Position numbers and translations under genes: made by a program
Notes under the pieces: model-generated
Told to the model about the DNA's origin: nothing
Databases searched by the model: none
Seen by the model: the letters and a program-made list of their open reading frames with translations, nothing else
Shown: one piece after another, positions 56,690 to 64,000 of the stretch
Position numbering within the stretch: position 1 is the stretch's first letter
Layout: each line of letters begins with the position of its first letter
Assembly (NCBI RefSeq): GCF_031755915.1
Contig: NC_083386.1
Location: 13,910,501 to 13,974,500, forward strand
Length of the DNA: 64,000 nt
Direction of reading: 5' to 3'
From: Ziziphus jujuba
Lineage: Eukaryota > Streptophyta > Magnoliopsida > Rosales > Rhamnaceae

Positions 56690-58155
56690 AAAGGGATAAT
56701 TCTATTTTAATGCCCTCTAAAATCTTTTAATTTCATTTTGGAGACTCTAAAATCGATTTCGTATTGATATCCCATATCTTCAAAATCTTTATAAATTGTT
56801 CAATTTGGTTAAAATTCATACAAACAGTCAAAAAAGGATCATGCGCCACACATGTGACCCCCAAATTTGATTTTTAAATTTATTTTTTAAATTTTCCTCT
56901 AATTTTCTCATTTAAAAAATTCAAAATCCGACAGCCAAAAAAAAAAAAAGTACCAAATATTTATAAAAAGTTTAAGAGCTTGAAAAAATATATTGAATGG
57001 TAAAAAAAATTTCAAGAGCAGGATAAAAATAGTAAATGGTAAAAAATAATTTTGAAAGTCAGAAAGAAAAATACCAAATGGTTGAAAAAAATCCAAGTGC
57101 CCAAAAAAAAAAAATAGACATTCAAAAAACATCTGAGAGCCCAAAAAAAAAAATACCATATATTAAAAAAATTTGAGAGATAAAAAAAATTCTAAACACA
57201 CAAAAAAAACCAAATAGTATAAAAAAGTTCTAGGAGCCAAAAAAAAAAAAAAATACTAGATGGTTAAAAAAATTTAAAATACCTAAGAGAGCCTAAAAAT
57301 ATATCACATGGTAAAAATATTTAGAGAGCATGATAAAAATACTAAATGGTAAAAAAAATTTAGGTGCCCCAAAAAATTGCAAGATGATCAAAAGAAATCC
57401 AGGAATCCAAAACAATAATTGATAGCCAAAAAAAAATAATTTTTGAGATCATGATAAAAAATAATAGATGTTCAAAAACATTTTTGGAACCCAACAAAAA
57501 TACTAAATGTTCAAACAATTTTCAGATTTCAAAAAGAATATCAGAAAATTTTAAAAAAAATTCAAATGCTAATAAAAATACCCGATATTCAAAAAAAAAT
57601 TGAGAGCTAAAAAATTATAAGATTTTCAAAAAAATCTAAGAGTTGGAAAAGAATCCTAAATGGTAAAAAAAAAAAAAAAAATTCCTAGAGTACAATAAAA
57701 TTACCATATGAACAAATTATGAGGACCTAAAAAATTACCATACGGTTTAAAAAAATTCCAAGCGCACAAAAAAATAATAAATAGAAAAAAATTCTGAAAG
57801 CTCGGTAAAATTATTAGATGTTTTTTAGTTCTCAAACGTTTTTTTTAAATACATGGTATTCTTTTTGCCTATTGAATTTTTTTGAATATTTGGTATTCTT
57901 TTCGGACTCTTGAAATGTTTTTGGACATCTGGAATTTTTTTTTTGAGATTTTGGATTTTTTTTAACGTTTTAAACAGTAAAATATGAAAATCTGGAAATT
58001 ATATTAAAAAATCAAATTTGAGGATCACATGCGTGACTTTGACTCCCATTTGACAGTTCCCATCAATTTTAACATAAAAATAAATGTGATGAAATTAATT
58101 TTAGAGCCCCCATAACAAAACTAAATAATTTTAATCGATATAGTATAATTATCAT
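56690..58155. mobile_element. Foldback-type element with long imperfect inverted arms
   Basis: The left arm (56690 to about 56930) and right arm (about 57975 to 58155) are inverted copies. Matching pieces include GGAGACTCTAAAATCGATTT and, read on the minus strand, GGGGGCTCTAAAATTAATTT. Also CAGTCAAAAAAGGATCATGC pairs with CACGCATGTGATCC-like text, followed on both by TCAAATTTGATTTTT or AAATTTGATTTTTAAA. The interior is a degenerate A-rich minisatellite plus a short inverted block. No coding capacity is seen. It is best described as a foldback or MITE-like element; the superfamily is not assigned. Confidence 0.65.
56925..57840. repeat. Degenerate A-rich minisatellite inside the foldback element
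   Basis: More than 20 variants of a unit of about 35-45 bases: (GA)GCCCAAAAAA, then ATACCAAATGGT, then AAAAAAATTTGAGAG. Examples of the middle part are at 57072, 57153, 57252, 57335 and 57654. From about 57840 to 57965 the same unit appears in the opposite orientation (GGTATTCTTTT..GACTCTTGAAATGTTT), which makes the interior a partial hairpin. The minus-strand frame at 56908-57159 is this repeat translated into Phe-rich text and is not a gene. Confidence 0.75.
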
Positions 58156-60053
58156 TAAAAAAATATTATTTATTATTATTGGTGATCTTCATTAATATGT
58201 CATTTGATATTTTAAATGATTGTACAATAATGTTCAATTTTTTTGAAATTAGACTTTTAAAATGAAAAGTGAAGACCAATCAAATGCTATGAATTAACAA
58301 TTTTCATGTCAACGATAGGTCCATTGTTGATTATCAACACTAGTAACGAATTGCAAAATTCTAAATCATAAACATCTTAATTAATAGAGCAAATTAGTCT
58401 AAATGGCATATATTCTAACTTTAGCCTCGATTTATAATCTACTTATATTTGAGTTTCATAAATCCTATAATTTTTTCTAAGTATCATCACTTTTACATAT
58501 TTTGAATTTCTTCAATAAAATTCTTCATTTCATTACTGTATTATATTTAGTATAATGCATAGTTAGAATACACACATATATTTTAGCATTATTCTCCTAT
58601 TAAACACCTAATGGTAAAACTTTGGCACTAAATTTATTAGAATTTAAATTTTTTTGTTTTGGTGAATTATCAGAATTTGAATTGCTTTGATAGTTTGATA
58701 TAAAAGTATACTTATAAACTATAAACCTAATAAAATGTTAAAATTTTAAAAGAGCAAAATGACTTCTATATACATGGATTTAGGTAAGCCACTTTCAAAA
58801 TTCAACCTTTTTCCAAGCAATTTTAATGCTGATAACATGAAAAATATTCATAGTCCTTTTAAGTAGTCTAATAGTCATAAGAATGTAAGAAGTTTAACTA
58901 CCTTAAAACAAATGACAAACGTGAGAGGAGGATGATGAGCCTGATATTGTCAGTATACCGGGTACGAAACTATAAATGCCGAGGACGAGTCCCTTTTAAC
59001 CAGCTTGCTTTGAATTCAACTCGACGTGTCGATCAATTAAAATCTCTTTGATGTGTAATAATTGAGGCCAAAAAGTCTTAACACTCAAGTGATAGGATAC
59101 GACCAAGTGCTATGTGTTTTCCCTTTTTTTATTTATTTTTTTTTTCTCCCTCAAAATTGTGTTAAACACTAAAACTTAATAACACTTCGTATGGTTTATT
59201 TATGAAAATAATAGGACCGTCCTTAACATTTCTGAGAATTTATATATCCAAATTTAAGAGTTATTATATTGAAAAATTTCCTATAAGGACAGTGATGGAC
59301 TTAGAAATTATTTTCAGGGGTATGCTGGCCTTTTTCTTTTCTTTTTTTTTTTTTAAAAGAATTCTGGACACATATATATATATATATATATATATTTTCT
59401 ATAGTACAGCTAACCCAACTAATAAGATTTTATTTTTTTAATAAATGGAGTAGGTTTCATTTTTAAATTTTTTTCCTCTAATTCTATTTTTTTAGAACAA
59501 TATAATTTCAATATTTTGATAATTATTTGACATTCAAGATAAATACAATAAAAATTTAAATAAAAAAATGTAAAATGATCACATTTCTTCGTTGAAGCAA
59601 AAAAAGAAAAAAAAGAAAATCATTTTAGATTTTGTAAGAAATTAGTTAACCAAAATAGATGGAGAACTAGAAAAGTACAATAAAATTAATCATTAAAATG
59701 AAGAATTTAATACACTAGTTGATTATATAGTGTTTTCGCTATATATATCCCAACACATTTAGGATGTGAAGTGTGAACAGTAGTCAATACGTATGTCTGT
59801 TTCATTTACAAAACACCGCCAGAGAGACATACACACAAAACGTCTAATAAATGCCACGGATTCACTTCCATTGTAGCATTGTCTTTGTCAGTGATACCTC
59901 TCAAATTTAATTTAATTTTAATTTATTTATGTTGTTTTCAAGTTCAACTAAATACCCAAAGGAATTTTTTTAAATCTTTTTTTTTTTTGGTCAAAGTACT
60001 TTAATAAATATTAAGACAAATTAAATTATTATTATTGAATATTTAATAAATCC
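58156..60053. other. AT-rich intergenic DNA
   Basis: No recognisable gene. A short less AT-rich patch at about 58920-59035 and another at 59795-59900 have no frame or RNA structure I can identify. An (AT)n tract lies at 59370-59396. Confidence 0.5.
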
Positions 60054-60834
60054 AATAAAGTAAAACATCTGTATATCCATGGGATCATAAAAATTATTTA
60101 TTTAAAAAGATTATTTATTTATTCATAAATAAATAATTTATTAAATTATCAATAAATAAAATATTTATTAATTTTTTTAAAAATATTATACTATTGAGAA
60201 ATAATTTTACAAACTATATAATATATATTAATGAAGGAAAAAAAACCAATCAAAACTTGATCAAATCTAAATCATGGGATTGATTACCACTCAATCAATA
60301 TATATATAAAAAATCAACAGATAATTTTACAAAACACAAAAGTCTATTAATAGAACGAATGTCTAAAAATGACAGTTATTAATTTGGTTAAATAGTTGAC
60401 CTTTACTTATAAAAATAGTATCTCTGATTGTGGATCATGAATGCATATTTTGGGGAAAAATAAAGTTTTTTTTTTTTTAACATTACAAATTATCTTAAAT
60501 TTCTGTGATTCGAATCCATATCTTTATAGCATATATAAAAATGCTTAATGGTTGGAGCTATTCTCTTTATAAAAAACAAAAAGTTAAATTGAAAAAAAAA
60601 ACACGGAATCTATTAAGTAAATTACTTTTTATTATATATGATAAATGTTTATATGTATTATTTATTTTTTTACATTAGATCAAATATCGACTTATAAATT
60701 CAATAGATCATAAACAATTTTTTAAAAAATTATTATTTTATATATTTAGTGAATTTATTAATTTAGTACACGTTTATTTATTTAACGATATTATTCATTT
60801 ATTGAATATTTATTTACCAGAATTTCAATGTATA
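60054..60834. mobile_element. TIR element, non-coding, copy 2
   Basis: Related in direct orientation to 29562-30206. Shared blocks include ATAAATAATTTATTAAATTA, AACTATATAATATATATTAA, ACTTGATCAAAT and TTTAACGA..ATTATTCAT. The ends are more decayed (AGTAAAACATC at left, GAATTTCAATGTA at right) and the centre is longer, so it is an older or internally expanded copy. Confidence 0.6.
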
Positions 60835-61702
60835 TATAATCTAGGAGAAAAAATAAACAGTAAAGATATAATTTTTAATTTGTTTCATTTTGATATCATT
60901 TATTATTATTTTATTTTGGCATAGAGATTTTGAGCATATATATATATATTATTGTTGTTATTATTGTTATTGTTATTATGGTATGGAGAGTTTGAACTTA
61001 TTCTACCTAGAAAATATTAGACTTTGCCACTGAAATTTGATATTAAAATTATGTTCGTGAGATTGATATGATTGGGCATGCATGTTGTGGCATGTTTCTA
61101 TACATAACTAAACATAATATATTTTAATAGAAAAATGTTAATAAATCAAGCTTTAAGTTCCTCAGCGAATTAATTAATTGATTTTAGTAATCTTTTTTAA
61201 CAAAATTAATTTAATTCTAAATGTTAAAAAAGATTGGATAAATGAATCTGCATCCTTATCTATACTTTTTAATAATTCAATACTTCTTTTTTTGAACGAC
61301 ATAAGTTTGCTTTGTTTGTTTATTAAAATCGAATAGTTTAATATTTTGTTTTAAAAACCATAGATATATATTGACGATGTTTGGTAAAATGATAAATAAA
61401 ATATTATGAATATTGTTCTTTCCTACTTTTTGCCCCTTAATTTGTTTTACATCTTCAACAAATTATAGCAAATATATATATATATATATATATAAATATA
61501 TATATCATATGCATATACATGATTTTTCTCTCATATCCCTTGATCGTGTACAAAACTTTTTATCATTAAATCTTGGAGATTACATGCAATCAAACGCCTT
61601 TTACATGCAATTAGATAATAAAAGATGCTTGACTATATGTACTCCATGGTTTTCTAGACAAAAATTTTATGAGATTTTCGGATGAAATAATAACTGCGTA
61701 TA

Positions 61703-61733
<31 letters not shown>

Positions 61734-62019
61734 GCACATACATAAATACGCAAATGCCATATTACCTTTCTCAATTTTTTTTTTTTTTCGGTTGCTACTT
61801 GCTAATATAAATATATAACAATACCATCCACTTCATAATACAAAATATGAAAAAAAATAAAAAATAAAAAATAAAAATCAAAGTAAAACCATTAATACTT
61901 AATTTAGATAAGATTTTTCCAATTTTTTTTAATGATTTTCACATATAATACATTTCCTCATATCAAAGTAATATTGGATTGTTCTTGAATTTCTTTGAGC
62001 ACACCCATTTGCATGAAAA
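60835..62019. other. AT-rich intergenic DNA
   Basis: No gene is recognised. (AT)n tracts lie at 61471-61506 and 61710-61733. The frame at 61413-61685 runs through a microsatellite. Confidence 0.6.
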
Positions 62020-62298
62020 TCATGGTGGTGAGCGTGTTCTGGTAAGAGATTCGACTTTATATGCTGGTATCAAAACACCAGGCTTGCCTTTAACCCTGTA
62101 AAGTGGCATTCCAACCCCATGTTGAAACTCTTTTGATTTCGAAACAATCTTTACAGCGCTAGACACCTTGAATACGTTCTCGGTCAGGTCGAATTTCTCC
62201 TTTGTCTCCTCTGCTGCTGTATCTGCCTGGACGACAAGAGTCACCAGCAGGATTGCAAGGATCCCCACCTGAAACTTCTTGATCAAATGTCTCTCCAT
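62020..62298 (-). CDS. Small secreted-type protein, unknown
   Basis: 92 aa from ATG at 62298 ('MERHLIKKFQVGILAILLVT'); an ATG 8 codons upstream would add 'MCSKKALQ'. The shorter start gives a textbook signal peptide: a basic head, a hydrophobic core 'VGILAILLVTLVV', then 'QADTAAEE', with cleavage likely near the Ala residues. The mature part of about 65 aa has no Cys. It is acidic first ('AAEETKEKFDLTENVF') and basic later ('GVGMPLYRVKGKPGVLIPAY'), ending 'SLTRTRSPP'. A minus-strand TATA-like TTATAAAGC (plus 62393-62401) lies about 95 bases upstream of the ATG. I do not recognise the family. A peptide-hormone precursor is possible, but no known C-terminal motif is seen. Confidence 0.7.
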   Translation of the reverse strand: MERHLIKKFQVGILAILLVTLVVQADTAAEETKEKFDLTENVFKVSSAVKIVSKSKEFQHGVGMPLYRVKGKPGVLIPAYKVESLTRTRSPP

Positions 62299-62392
62299 TT
62301 GTAAAGCTTTCTTGCTACACAAGTAATTTTTAGGGTTTTTTTTCGTTTGAGGCTTTGATATGGAGAAGGAAGAGTGGGAAAGAATTTGGAGG

Positions 62393-62401
62393 GCTTTATA
62401 A
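62393..62401 (-). promoter_or_regulatory. TATA box of the small secreted protein gene
   Basis: TTATAAAGC on the minus strand, in a locally GC-richer context, about 95 bases upstream of the ATG at 62298. Confidence 0.5.
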
Positions 62402-64000
62402 CGAGCTAGAACCTGCGTAAATTTGTTATATATATAGGTATATCATGAATAAAGGTTACAATTAATGATAAATTTGGATTTTCAACTTTGGCGTTGAATT
62501 ATGATTAGTTAATAGAATCATTAATATGCTTGATAGAAGGCCTTGTGTACCAACTGTTAATTGGAAATTTACGGTGGAAATTATACTAGTAACATGGAAA
62601 ATGATGAATTTGGTTATTTGAGATCTTTATCTTTAGACTTGACTAAATTTGATTCCTATAATTATGGATGACCCTTGACAAAGGATAAACTGTTTTGTTA
62701 ATTTTATCTTATAAAATAAGATTTTTTTTTTTCGTTTTTCAGAAAAAAGAATAATTTTGTTTATTACTAGTACAAAAGTTATAAAAAGAAATTTATATGA
62801 AATTTATTTTAAACCCTTTTAAAATTATTTTTTGCATACTCTAAAGTCGCCAAATGTACATCTATTTAATATTCATCAAAATTTGAATATCAAATTATTC
62901 AATAATAAATTAATAATACTTAAGAAATTATTATAGTCTAAGCAAAAAATAATATAAGTAATCTCAGTCAGTACTACAATAATGGCCAATACCAGAGGTA
63001 CTAGATTTTTTTCTCAAAAATTTTGGTACAATAATGCTATAAGTATCAAAATGTATATCAAAATTATTTACTAAATAGCACGTATTAAAATATTATTAGT
63101 TGACATATTCATATGATCTAAATATGAAAAAGTAAATTCTTAAATGAATAAATGATAAATCAATTAAATATTGTTAATATGTTATTGGTCAGTTTATTCA
63201 TATAACCTAACTATAAAAAAATGAACCTTAAATAAATAAGTAATTTAAAAAATAAACCAATTAAATTTTATTATATCACCTACTACATTATTTGGTAAAT
63301 AAATTTAGTGATTATCTTGGTAAGTATGGCATTATTAATTTTGGTAATTAATTATGTGATAGTTTTTTATGGTTATTAAATCAATACTACCTCACATTTA
63401 TGAAAAACAAAACCATTAAAAAGATATCAAATTACTAGATACAAAAAAAAAAAAATAAAAAAAAAATTGATCATTTATATTTACTCTACAATAACATTGC
63501 ATTATTTGGCATCTAAGATTTTAATGAATACCATCTAAAACATCGTACATAATATATTATTTACATATTTTTGCCTCTTAAAAATTCAATTAATGTCATA
63601 AATCATAATAAAATGAATTTTTTTTTCTCTGTTCAACAATTTTTTTAATGACCAACTCGCAGCAAAAGATCAAACATAAAGGACTAGCATTGAATATTTG
63701 ATCAATGGGTCTTCCAAGTACGAAACGACAACGTTCCTTAGCTTTGCATAATTCCATCTTTTTGTTTCTTTCGGTTTTTTTTTGGGTGGGGGACTATAAT
63801 GAACTTGTCCCAGGTCAGTCAGTACCGATTCGGATTTGGTTGTGGGCCAATCAAGCCCAAAGAGTGTAAGAACAAATGATTCAGGAAACTCGCTTCACAA
63901 AGAGGATGAGCAGCCCAATTAATTTTTCTAGGAAGACAAACAGAAGAAACAGAAAAGAAGCAAAAGTCTATGCTCAATATACACATATATTGAAAAAGAA
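62402..64000. other. AT-rich intergenic DNA to the window edge
   Basis: No gene is recognised. The last 300 bases (from about 63700) are less AT-rich and could be the edge of a neighbouring gene or transposon beyond the window. Confidence 0.5.

Noticed and set aside
56908..57159. Phe-rich 83-codon minus-strand frame
   Set aside because: Translation of the A-rich minisatellite inside the foldback element.
1..64000. CRISPR arrays, operons, rRNA and tRNA genes
   Set aside because: The window is eukaryotic nuclear DNA. I saw no spacer-repeat array, no rRNA stretch and no convincing tRNA with A and B boxes and a cloverleaf. A tRNAscan run could still find a tRNA I missed.

Overview
The window is nuclear DNA of a eudicot plant. 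It is AT-rich, with introns of plant type, many microsatellites, long poly-A and poly-T tracts and TIR transposons. The plant gene families present are leukotriene-A4-hydrolase-type aminopeptidase, plastid ribosomal protein L10, a CECR5/HDHD5-like HAD hydrolase and a ZC3H15/DFRP1-like CCCH protein. The neighbourhood of plastid RPL10 and the M1 aminopeptidase matches what I recall for Arabidopsis (At5g13510 and At5g13520). I cannot name the species.

Layout. (1) 1-1030: decayed L1-type LINE, minus strand. (2) 1178-5758: PIF/Harbinger element with broken SANT ORF1 and a transposase broken by two in-frame stops. (3) 5879-13783: a second PIF/Harbinger element, or an element with a large captured left arm. 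It holds a BolA fragment, antisense aminodeoxychorismate-synthase exons, an uninterrupted DDE transposase, a SANT ORF1 with one late stop, and a small RNase-H1-N/viroplasmin-like ORF followed by a one-helix peptide. (4) 13784-17700: AT-rich DNA holding an orphan duplicate of the LTA4H promoter and leader. (5) 17.7-26.58 kb: two tandem, apparently intact LTA4H-type genes. (6) 26.7-27.4 kb: plastid RPL10. (7) 30.58-35.85 kb: 12-exon HAD hydrolase, minus strand, divergent from (8) an 8-exon CCCH protein gene at 36.53-41.83 kb. (9) 41.8-64 kb: gene-poor AT-rich DNA with two related small basic proteins on the minus strand, a foldback element with an A-rich minisatellite interior, a second copy of a TIR element also present at 29.6 kb, and a small secreted-type protein at 62 kb.

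The housekeeping genes act in separate processes: plastid translation, peptide trimming, phosphatase-like chemistry and GTPase-linked translation control. They are not an operon. The most unusual object is the second Harbinger element, because of its extra small ORFs and the host gene fragments between its candidate ends. All exon limits come from reading splice signals, reading frame and family similarity by eye. No alignment or search was run.
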